DNA of 7,451 nucleotides, from positions 1-7,451 of the forward strand of contig DDGE01000055.1 of the NCBI GenBank assembly GCA_002337545.1, given 5' to 3'. The position numbers and the translations under genes are program-made. Below the pieces are notes generated by a model. That model searched no databases. It saw only the letters and a program-made list of their open reading frames with translations, and was not told the DNA's origin. This DNA is from Phycisphaerales bacterium UBA1910 (GTDB taxonomy: Bacteria; Planctomycetota; Phycisphaerae; Phycisphaerales; UBA1924). This document shows positions 1-6,418 of the stretch, one piece after another (the first letter of the stretch is position 1; the number at the start of each line of letters is the position of its first letter).

Positions 1-222
1 CGCGAAGGGCTCGAAGAGGGGACTGAACGCAGAGGGCGCGAAGGTCACGCAGAGGGCGCAGAGAAGAAATAGAGGGTTGGGTGCCCGTACTCGCGGCGCA
101 GCCGCGCAGTGCGGCGGATTACTGATGGTATTGAGCTCCCTGCTTCACTTACGCAGCGATGAAGGAGGAACGGGAGATTCAAGAGAACCTGCTTTGCCCT
201 GGCGGGTCAAAGCAGGGCACCC
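1..222. repeat. Dispersed intergenic repeat, copy 1 (may continue left of the window)
   Basis: This stretch shares several blocks, in the same order, with 1241-1407. The first block (1-35 versus 1250-1283) is nearly identical, differing by one extra base. A 'gggttgggtgccc' block (74-86 versus 1302-1314) and a 36-base block (158-193 versus 1348-1383, about 31 matches) follow. Copy 1 carries extra material: a second 'acgcagagggcgc' unit (27-39 and 47-59, 20-base period) and about 52 bases near 87-138 holding a perfect hairpin (cgcggc/gccgcg, 92-106). The inner segment starts with gggtgccc (79-86) and ends with its reverse complement gggcaccc (215-222), so it has inverted ends. No convincing gene lies in 1-305; an open frame at 77-334 runs through the repeat and looks like chance. 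Confidence 0.7.
188..216. repeat. Hairpin at the right end of repeat copy 1
   Basis: A perfect 9-bp inverted repeat (cctgctttg at 188-196, caaagcagg at 208-216) encloses an 11-base loop. The loop can itself pair ccc (197-199) with ggg (204-206). There is no U-tract on either side, so it does not look like an intrinsic terminator. It most likely marks the boundary of the dispersed repeat. Confidence 0.6.
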
Positions 223-227
223 GGCTT

Positions 228-249
228 CATATGTAATGTATTGCATATG
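228..249. promoter_or_regulatory. 22-bp AT-rich palindrome, candidate operator
   Basis: The half-sites catatgtaat (228-237) and attgcatatg (240-249) are inverted repeats matching at 9 of 10 positions around a 2-base centre. The short centre suits binding by a dimeric protein better than an RNA hairpin. It is notably AT-rich for its surroundings and is centred about 67 bases before the ATG at 306. A weak promoter-like pair overlaps it: TTGCAT (241-246, 3/6 matches to the -35 consensus), 18 bases, then TACACT (265-270, 4/6). If both are real, a bound protein would cover the -35. No regulator gene is next to it. Confidence 0.35.
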
Positions 250-305
250 GAGTAGCAGAGCTGTTACACTATGGCGCATGAATCTGAACACGAGCGGGGG
301 CAGCG

Positions 306-491
306 ATGAAAAGGCGGGTTCAAGAGCGCGCTAAGGATATTGCGATCTATATTGTGTATTACGGTGCGATCTTCGTTGTGCTGTCTTTGCTCACAACATG
401 CTTGAATATGTGCGTGAGCTCCGGCGGCGGGTCTGGGGGCAGCGGTGAGCCCTGGGACGGGCACGATCCGACTCAGTATGGGCCGTGGTAA
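306..491 (+). CDS. Small single-pass membrane protein, unknown function (61 aa)
   Basis: I do not recognise this protein. It starts with a basic, amphipathic stretch (KRRVQERAKD, residues 2-11). A hydrophobic segment follows at about 12-36, rich in I, V, Y and L, then two cysteines (C32, C36), a flexible Gly/Ser run (about 38-47) and a polar tail ending in tryptophan. The topology should be N-in with a short exported tail. A G-rich tract at 296-300 lies five bases before the ATG and may serve as ribosome site. The gene sits between repeat copy 1 and the 195-residue membrane protein, on the same strand and in the same frame, separated by 144 bases. The hydrophobic pattern and clean start argue that it is expressed; its small size leaves real doubt. 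Confidence 0.5.
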   Translation: MKRRVQERAKDIAIYIVYYGAIFVVLSLLTTCLNMCVSSGGGSGGSGEPWDGHDPTQYGPW

Positions 492-549
492 CTCCTGAGA
501 GGGGATGGAGCCCAACTTGTGATCGGGAGTGACTTGAAGGATATTGAGT

Positions 550-594
550 ATGTCGATCCTGCTTGAGCAGGGCACGCGGCACCCGGCGTTGTAG
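550..594 (+). CDS. 14-codon ORF with a good ribosome site: leader peptide or broken gene start
   Basis: The ATG at 550 is preceded by GAAGGA (536-541) with eight bases between, a better ribosome site than that of the 195-residue gene downstream. It encodes MSILLEQGTRHPAL and stops at 592-594. The frame of the downstream gene is open from 567 onward. A single -1 shift near position 591 would join the two, adding 29 residues before the methionine at 636. It could therefore be an upstream leader, the true start of the downstream protein interrupted by a frameshift or base error, or chance. It overlaps a hairpin-like remnant of the dispersed repeat (558-571), which weakens the coding case. Confidence 0.2.
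   Translation: MSILLEQGTRHPAL
558..585. repeat. Possible short remnant of the dispersed repeat ends
   Basis: The sequence cctgcttgagcagggcac (558-575), followed within a few bases by cacccgg (580-586), resembles the two inverted ends of the repeat brought together. Copy 1 has cctgcttt (188-195) and agcagggcacccgg (211-224). It can form a short hairpin: cctgc (558-562) and gcagg (567-571). The match is short, so this could be coincidence. Confidence 0.3.
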
Positions 595-635
595 AACGAC
601 TGCAACAGTATGAGATCGTTGTCGTACCGCTGTAT

Positions 636-1223
636 ATGAAATGGTTTTTTTGGATCGTTGTGGTGTTCCTTGCCTGTGTTGCAGGGAGCTTCTTTTTCGC
701 AGCATCGAAGGGTGCATGGAAGCGGGAGATGCCTTTGGTTGATCCTGTCGGGGTGCGATCCGTTGCAGGAGGCGTGCTGGTACTTGAGGACGGGCGTGAG
801 TTCCGTCCCGCGGGTGTGGAGCCGCGTGTTGATGTGGAGACATGGGATCAGTTTCTGCGTGTGAGCACGGCACAGGGGGTCGTCGTGGATCGGGCGCTCG
901 GTGACGGATCGGCGGCGATACGCGTCGAGCCGCGTTTTTACAACTGGTGCGGGACGAGCAGCCGTCGCTGGCCGGGGAGTTATGTGCAGTGCGGGTTGGC
1001 TGTTTTGGCGGTTCGGTGTGGGTACGCCGATCCTGCACAGGAGCTTGGCGAACTGAGCGATCTGGAAGTACAACGACTTGAGGGCGCCATGGCCTTGCGG
1101 TTCGATGACGAACCGGTGCTGATCCATGATGAGCTCAACGCGTTCCGGTTTGACTCTCTTGTTTTTGAGCTTCAGGACTTGGATGGGTATGTTGAAGCTT
1201 TGACTGGTGTGGATCTGCCGTGA
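636..1223 (+). CDS. Membrane-anchored protein with distant resemblance to the staphylococcal nuclease fold (195 aa)
   Basis: Residues 3-23 form a strongly hydrophobic segment (WFFWIVVVFLACVAGSFFF), a membrane anchor or uncleaved signal. After a basic turn (KRE, 29-31) the body runs to residue 195. Residues 47-62 (VLVLEDGREFRPAGVE) resemble the early strands of thermonuclease-like domains ('tlvl.dGr.vRLaGIe'). About 69-84 resembles the following helix and strand, and 119-155 resembles the 'L...GyA......ls..E....egA...r' end. The acidic DGD motif before the first strand is absent, replaced by AGG (44-46). Of the active-site arginines and glutamate only R57 and E62 are even roughly placed, so nuclease activity is doubtful. 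Cysteines are at 14, 105, 119 and 128. No ribosome site is visible before the ATG; see the ORF at 550. Coding is fairly sure; the fold assignment is a weak inference from pattern. Confidence 0.7.
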   Translation: MKWFFWIVVVFLACVAGSFFFAASKGAWKREMPLVDPVGVRSVAGGVLVLEDGREFRPAGVEPRVDVETWDQFLRVSTAQGVVVDRALGDGSAAIRVEPRFYNWCGTSSRRWPGSYVQCGLAVLAVRCGYADPAQELGELSDLEVQRLEGAMALRFDDEPVLIHDELNAFRFDSLVFELQDLDGYVEALTGVDLP

Positions 1224-1240
1224 GAGAGTTTGGGGTTGAA

Positions 1241-1407
1241 CGCGAAGATCGCGAAGGGCTCGAAGAGGGGCTGAACGCAGAGGACGCAGAGGAGAGAATG
1301 AGGGTTGGGTGCCCTGCTTGAGTCAGCGCTTCTGTCCGCCGAAGGCGGATGAAGCTGGAACGGGGGATTTGAGAGAACCTGCTCTTGCGGGTACGAGCCG
1401 GGCATCC
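1241..1407. repeat. Dispersed intergenic repeat, copy 2
   Basis: This is a direct-orientation partner of 1-222. It opens with 'cgcgaag' units (1241-1247, 1250-1256) and 'acgcagagg' (1275-1283). The block with inverted ends starts at gggtgccc (1307-1314) and ends at gggcatcc (1400-1407), seven of eight bases inverted-complementary. A hairpin sits inside it: tccgcc (1335-1340), loop gaa, ggcgga (1344-1349). Copy 2 lacks the roughly 52-base insertion seen in copy 1. The 325-base stretch between the 195-residue gene and the first propeller gene holds this repeat, a promoter and a hairpin, and no gene. Confidence 0.7.
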
Positions 1408-1444
1408 TGTCGTGCACTCTGCCCAGCGAGATCGGATTACACCA

Positions 1445-1474
1445 TTGCAACCGTGCGTTGGGTTCCTGTATACT
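1445..1474 (+). promoter_or_regulatory. Sigma70-type promoter for the propeller genes
   Basis: TTGCAA (1445-1450, 4 of 6 consensus bases), an 18-base spacer, then TATACT (1469-1474, 5 of 6). Transcription would begin near 1481, leaving a leader of roughly 68 bases before the ATG at 1549. It is the best promoter match upstream of the gene and lies just past the repeat. It shares its -10 hexamer and spacer length with the candidate promoter of the lipoprotein gene. Confidence 0.5.
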
Positions 1475-1518
1475 TGCTCACAGAGGGGTTCACCAGGCGC
1501 AAGCGTTTTTGTCGCTCG

Positions 1519-1540
1519 TTGGGCTTCGCCCAAACGGAGG
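1519..1540 (+). promoter_or_regulatory. Leader hairpin abutting the ribosome binding site
   Basis: A perfect 6-bp stem, TTGGGC (1519-1524) and GCCCAA (1528-1533), closes a three-base loop two bases before GGAGG (1536-1540). GGAGG lies eight bases before ATG 1549 and decides that start over the in-frame GTG at 1309. The hairpin has no following T-run, so it is not a terminator. Its place next to the ribosome site suggests an effect on translation or mRNA stability, but this is inference. Confidence 0.5.
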
Positions 1541-1548
1541 CATTGTTT

Positions 1549-2919
1549 ATGCGCGATCAGCAACGGTCAGTCGGGTGTGTCGGATCCATGGTGGCGATGA
1601 TGGCGATATCGGCTGGGATCTCCAGCACGATGGCGGCCGGCCCGGTCGAATACGAAATCGAAGCGTTGTACTCGGGTTTCCCGGGTCCGGATGATGACTT
1701 CGGATACAGCTTGGCGATCGAATGGCCTTATCTCGCGGTCGGCGCATTGATGGATGACATCGATGGCGAAAACTCCGGCGCGGTCTATGTGTACAACCTC
1801 GTCAGCCGCAACTTTCTTTATGCTCCGTTCGCGTCTGATGTTGGGCCCGGAGACCAACTCGGTTATTCCGTGGCTATTGACAATGGGTTTCTATATGCCA
1901 CCTCGCGCAACGATGATGTCAATGGGGTCGAGAGTGCGGGGAGTGTGTATCTGTTTGACCTAGGACTCAACGGCCGTTTCATACGCCGCATCACAGCCGA
2001 GGTCCCTACCACGATCGGCTCGTATGGCGACAATGTCAGTGCGAGCGATGGGCTTGTGTTGGTTGGTGCGCCGCTCGCGCTTGTGGATGGGACTCAGTCC
2101 GGGGCGGTGTACGCGTATGACACCCAGTTTTTCAATCAGCTCTTAATCCTGACACCCACAGATGGAACACGGCTTGGGCGATACGGGACTTCTACTGCGA
2201 TCAATAGCGACTTTGTGGTCGTCGGTTCGAGTCGAAACGACATCGGGGTTGGGATTGGTGAGTCGGGATCGGTCTATGTGTATGACTTTGTGAGCGGAAA
2301 TCAGCTTCACAAGCTGACCCCGAACGACCCGCAGACCGGGTCCCAGTTTGGAACAACGGTTGCCATTCAGGGCGATCTTATCGCGATTGGCGCGCCCTTC
2401 ACCAATGACCGCGGGCTGAACTCAGGTTCGGTGTATCTCTTTGATGCTGTGTCAGGGAATCAGATTGACAAGATCATCGCCGATGACACGGACGAAGTGG
2501 ACTGGTTTGGGAGATCGATCGCGTTGAGTGACGATGTCCTCGTCATCGGTGCGCCATTCAGAGAAGAACCCGGCAATCTGATCGGCGCGGTGTACCTCTA
2601 CGACATCAACACCCACGAGTTCATCGATAAGATTGTGAGCCCTACTGGTGGCACTGAAAGCCGATTTGGATTTGAGGTCGCTGCGGGTGATGGTGAGATC
2701 CTGACATCGAACTACAACCAGTTTGAGAACGGTCTGGAAACTGGTGCTGCGTACTTTATCGATGCCATCTGCCCTGCGGACATCAATGACGATGGCTCGC
2801 TCGATTTCTTTGATGTCTCGGACCTGATCAATACTCAGCCAGACTACAACGGGGACGGGGTTTTCAACTTCTTTGATGTGAGCGCGTTCCTCAGCGACTT
2901 CAATATGGGGTGTCCGTGA
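1549..2919 (+). CDS. Secreted seven-bladed FG-GAP beta-propeller protein with C-terminal dockerin-like domain (456 aa)
   Basis: A signal peptide covers about residues 1-29 (hydrophobic core 12-24; likely cleavage near TMA-A). Seven FG-GAP-like motifs of the form 'FG.SvAi....l.vGap' begin at 51, 104, 159, 212, 267, 320 and 373. Their near-constant spacing of 53-55 residues fits a closed seven-bladed propeller. Most blades also carry 'GsVYlyD'. The tail has two calcium-type loops, D411-N413-D415-D419-D422 and D432-N434-D436-N440-D443, each followed by FFDVS or similar, between C408 and C455 (ending GCP). This matches the dockerin pattern that NCBI calls GC-type in Phycisphaerae (from memory). 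Such propellers usually bind other proteins or glycans; no enzyme motif is visible. A promoter and strong ribosome site precede it. It is followed after 64 bases by a paralogue, probably co-transcribed. The ligand is unknown. Confidence 0.92.
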   Translation: MRDQQRSVGCVGSMVAMMAISAGISSTMAAGPVEYEIEALYSGFPGPDDDFGYSLAIEWPYLAVGALMDDIDGENSGAVYVYNLVSRNFLYAPFASDVGPGDQLGYSVAIDNGFLYATSRNDDVNGVESAGSVYLFDLGLNGRFIRRITAEVPTTIGSYGDNVSASDGLVLVGAPLALVDGTQSGAVYAYDTQFFNQLLILTPTDGTRLGRYGTSTAINSDFVVVGSSRNDIGVGIGESGSVYVYDFVSGNQLHKLTPNDPQTGSQFGTTVAIQGDLIAIGAPFTNDRGLNSGSVYLFDAVSGNQIDKIIADDTDEVDWFGRSIALSDDVLVIGAPFREEPGNLIGAVYLYDINTHEFIDKIVSPTGGTESRFGFEVAAGDGEILTSNYNQFENGLETGAAYFIDAICPADINDDGSLDFFDVSDLINTQPDYNGDGVFNFFDVSAFLSDFNMGCP

Positions 2920-2983
2920 GGGATTCTGCGGGGAATCGCGCAACCAGAACCAAACAGTACACTTTGAGTGAGAGGGACCTTTG

Positions 2984-4276
2984 ATGATGCACTTTGACCG
3001 GATCGGCGTACTCGCCGCGAGCGTTTTTCTTGCTGGGAGTACCAGCACAACCATGGCGCAGGTTGTCTATGACAGCACGCAGATACTGCCTTCAACCCCG
3101 GCCATCGGTGAGGACTTTGGGAGCAGCGTGGCCCTAGGACCCAACTACATGATTGTTGGTTCAGAGTTCTCCAGCGATCTTTTTTCGTTGTCGGGCGCGG
3201 TGTCGGTGTACTCCCGATCGACGGGGGCCTTTGTTCGCAAGCTTGTCCCTGCTGGCTTGTTGCCGAGTGATTTGCTTGGATCGAGTGTTGCGATTCAAGG
3301 CGATACCGTCGTTGTAGGAGCTCGTGTCGGAGGGGAAGCCTACCTGTTTAACGCCGCTTCGGGCAGTTTGCTCCGGACACTGCGACCGTCGGACGGCTCG
3401 AGTTCATCAAACTTTGGTATCTCGGTTGCGATCCATGGCGACCTTGTTCTTGTCGGAGCGGTTTCCTCTCCCAACCCAGACGGATCAACAGGAGGCGTAT
3501 ACGCCTACTCACTGAGCACACCGACAGACTTTGAGATCGTGCGGCTCGCTCCAGATTTGTTCATGGGCGATGATCGCTTCGGAGACAGCATTGCAATGAA
3601 TGACGAGTACATCGTCATCAGCGCGGTCAATGATTCCAGCAATGACGCTGTGTATGTCTTCGATGTCGTTACGGGTGCACGATTGCATCGGCTTGAGCCA
3701 GATCCCTCGGCTGTAGATCCCAGCTTTGGGCGATCTGTAGCGATCATTGGGAACCTGATTGTGGTAGGTGCGAGCACCGACAATACGGAAGGGAATCAAG
3801 CGGGTGCCGTCTATCTATTCGACGCGAGTACAGGAGCGCAACTTCTGAAAATCGCACCACCGCAGTTAACCTCTTCAGATTTCTTTGGATCCAGTGTTGC
3901 GGTCAGCGGCAGTGTTCTCTTCGTGGGTGCTCCTGGCGATCAACTCACCGGATCGGTCTATGCGTTCGTTGGCTCAGAGCTGGAACTCTTTGATATTCTC
4001 CGTCCCCCGGAGGTTAACGGGTTCGACTTCTTTGGAACGAGCATGTCGAGCGATGGTTCTGAGGTTCTTGTTGGTGCCCCAGAATCCGCCCCCGAACTTG
4101 GTGCGGCGTATCTTCTCTTCCCGAGGTGTGCAGCGGATCTCAACAATGACGGCTCGGTGGACTTCTTCGATGTCTCAACCTTCATTGGTGAAATGATCGA
4201 CTTCAACGAAGATGGGATATTCAACTTCTTTGATGTCAGCGCGTTCCTCAACGCGTACAACACAAGCTGCCCGTGA
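2984..4276 (+). CDS. Second secreted seven-bladed FG-GAP propeller with dockerin-like tail, paralogue of the preceding gene (430 aa)
   Basis: A signal peptide covers residues 1-25 (likely cleavage TTMA-Q). Seven blade motifs start at 45, 98, 144, 199, 248, 301 and 350, with 46-55 residue spacing, less regular than in its neighbour. The tail has loops D385-N387-D389-D393-D396 and D406-N408-D410-N414-D417 between C382 and C429. It ends SCP, so the glycine of the usual GC ending is serine here. TTG 2981, ATG 2984 and ATG 2987 are all in frame; I chose 2984 because AGAGGGA (2971-2977) lies six bases before it, though 2987 is equally possible. No promoter is evident in the short gap, so co-transcription with the first gene is likely. 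Divergence in the blades with conservation of the tail suggests different ligands but the same attachment or sorting route (inference). Confidence 0.92.
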   Translation: MMHFDRIGVLAASVFLAGSTSTTMAQVVYDSTQILPSTPAIGEDFGSSVALGPNYMIVGSEFSSDLFSLSGAVSVYSRSTGAFVRKLVPAGLLPSDLLGSSVAIQGDTVVVGARVGGEAYLFNAASGSLLRTLRPSDGSSSSNFGISVAIHGDLVLVGAVSSPNPDGSTGGVYAYSLSTPTDFEIVRLAPDLFMGDDRFGDSIAMNDEYIVISAVNDSSNDAVYVFDVVTGARLHRLEPDPSAVDPSFGRSVAIIGNLIVVGASTDNTEGNQAGAVYLFDASTGAQLLKIAPPQLTSSDFFGSSVAVSGSVLFVGAPGDQLTGSVYAFVGSELELFDILRPPEVNGFDFFGTSMSSDGSEVLVGAPESAPELGAAYLLFPRCAADLNNDGSVDFFDVSTFIGEMIDFNEDGIFNFFDVSAFLNAYNTSCP

Positions 4277-4287
4277 GCGAATATTGA

Positions 4288-5574
<1,287 letters not shown>

Positions 5575-5585
5575 GGTCATCTCCT
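5575..5585 (-). promoter_or_regulatory. Ribosome binding site that decides the aminotransferase start
   Basis: On the minus strand AGGAG (5585-5581) lies six bases before ATG 5574, ideal spacing. An in-frame ATG at 5580 directly touches AGGAG and is unlikely to be used. The frame stays open upstream to 5952, but that extension runs through the terminator and antiparallel to nothing conserved, in low-complexity Arg/Pro sequence, and is not coding. Confidence 0.7.
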
Positions 5586-5623
5586 GGCGGGTGGGATCGG
5601 GGAATCCTAGCAACACGCCAATG

Positions 5624-5647
5624 AAAAACCGGCCTTGATGGGCCGGT
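5624..5647 (-). terminator. Rho-independent terminator after the lipoprotein gene
   Basis: Read on the minus strand, a perfect 7-bp GC-rich stem (ACCGGCC and GGCCGGT, 5647-5641 and 5634-5628) with a six-base loop is followed by a run of five T (5628-5624, sharing the last stem base). It lies about 60 bases past the stop of the lipoprotein gene and 50 bases before the aminotransferase start, so it should separate the two transcripts at least partly. Confidence 0.75.
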
Positions 5648-5708
5648 GGAGGATGGATCGGTTGGGCCGCGCTGCGTTGCTGCGTGGGGCGTATGGGTCC
5701 CTGCGGGC

Positions 5709-6257
5709 TCAGTCGTCTGAGATGTAGCTTCCCTGGCGGGCGTTCTGGTCGAGGGGGACGCCTCTGTAGCGGCGTGGTTCGACGGGGACCCAGTCGCGGC
5801 TGGGGTCGTTGAACTCGATCGGGTCGGGGTCTTCGGCGGGGTAATCGATGCCGTCGCGGATGGAGACCTTGAGGAGGCGTGCGTCTGGGCTCGGGACGGC
5901 CATCTTGTTTGTGAGATCGGCGCGGCGCTTGTCCTTGTCGTAGATGGCCCACTGCATGATGTCGGGCCGACGGTTTGTGCCTTCCATCGCCTGATTTTCG
6001 AGGAAGCGTACGGTGACCTTTTGGCCGACCGGGACATCAACGGTCCAGAGTGGCTCGTTGTCTCGGAAGTCGTAGAGCGTGACGGTGAGCGGCTCGAACG
6101 GCGTTGAGATGTATGTAAAGGTGTCGTCCGAACGCATGTTGCCGCCCGGAGAGTTGGTGAACATCTGCTTGAAACAGCCTCCCAGGAGTGCGGTCCCGAG
6201 GGTTCCCCCGATCAGGGTCAGGGTGAGCATTGTGCGTCGGCGTGCGTGGATCGGCAT
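5709..6257 (-). CDS. Lipoprotein of unknown function (182 aa)
   Basis: The N-terminus is basic (HARRR, 4-8), followed by a hydrophobic core (about 10-26) and a lipobox LGGC with C28 as the acylation site. This predicts cleavage by signal peptidase II and membrane anchoring. The mature part of about 155 residues has beta-rich stretches (LTVTLYDF 57-64, LWTVDVPVGQKVTVRFL 70-86, LLKVSIRD 128-135) and an acidic, proline-rich tail (140-182). No enzyme motif is visible and I do not recognise the family. GGAGAG (6271-6266) lies eight bases before the ATG. It has its own candidate promoter and a terminator, so it appears monocistronic. It is divergent from ispF. Its product may be a small envelope-associated beta domain, which is only inference. 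Confidence 0.82.
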   Translation of the reverse strand: MPIHARRRTMLTLTLIGGTLGTALLGGCFKQMFTNSPGGNMRSDDTFTYISTPFEPLTVTLYDFRDNEPLWTVDVPVGQKVTVRFLENQAMEGTNRRPDIMQWAIYDKDKRRADLTNKMAVPSPDARLLKVSIRDGIDYPAEDPDPIEFNDPSRDWVPVEPRRYRGVPLDQNARQGSYISDD

Positions 6258-6295
6258 ATTCGGGTCTCTCCGGCGGGGCGTTATGCCCTCGCTGC

Positions 6296-6325
6296 AGTAT
6301 AGCGTGATCAGTTCTATCCGGGCAA
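6296..6325 (-). promoter_or_regulatory. Sigma70-type promoter for the lipoprotein gene
   Basis: On the minus strand TTGCCC (6325-6320, 4 of 6), an 18-base spacer and TATACT (6301-6296, 5 of 6) precede the gene. The start would be near 6289, giving a leader of about 32 bases that contains the ribosome site. Confidence 0.5.
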
Positions 6326-6363
6326 AATCCCGGTTCTGTGCGTTCTATCGGTACAATCGGGTA
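6311..6363 (+). promoter_or_regulatory. Divergent control region with short repeats; -10-like element toward ispF
   Basis: Three things are visible. GTTCTATC occurs twice in the same orientation, 31 bases apart (6311-6318 and 6342-6349). CCGGG (6318-6322) and CCCGG (6329-6333) form an inverted repeat overlapping the lipoprotein -35. TACAAT (6352-6357) is a reasonable -10 facing ispF, but no matching -35 sits 16-18 bases before it. The ispF promoter is therefore not established. Confidence 0.3.
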
Positions 6364-6418
6364 CGGATGACCACCAAACTCGGTTCACAATCCTTTCAAA
6401 CTTGAGATCATTGCGCCC

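Noticed and set aside
27..59. CRISPR-like array in the repeated 'acgcagagg' units
   Set aside because: The units are short, unevenly spaced and limited to two or three, with no unique spacers of constant length.
77..334. 85-codon plus-strand frame in repeat copy 1
   Set aside because: It consists mainly of repeat sequence, has no good ribosome site and overlaps the start of the better-supported 61-residue gene.
264..1127. Long minus-strand frame (287 codons) opposite the two small membrane-protein genes
   Set aside because: Composition is rich in Arg, Pro, His and Cys with no domain pattern, while the plus strand encodes clear membrane segments over the same region.
1519..1533. Hairpin as a transcription terminator
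   Set aside because: No T-run follows it on either strand and it sits inside the leader of a gene with a good start.
1309..1548. N-terminal extension of the first propeller gene to a GTG at 1309
   Set aside because: It reads through the dispersed repeat and the promoter, and would bury the signal peptide 80 residues inside. ATG 1549 has an ideal ribosome site and is followed by a signal peptide.
5575..5952. Upstream extension of the aminotransferase frame
   Set aside because: Low-complexity Arg/Pro/Gln translation that overlaps the lipoprotein gene and the terminator; the family's N-terminus and a good ribosome site fit 5574.
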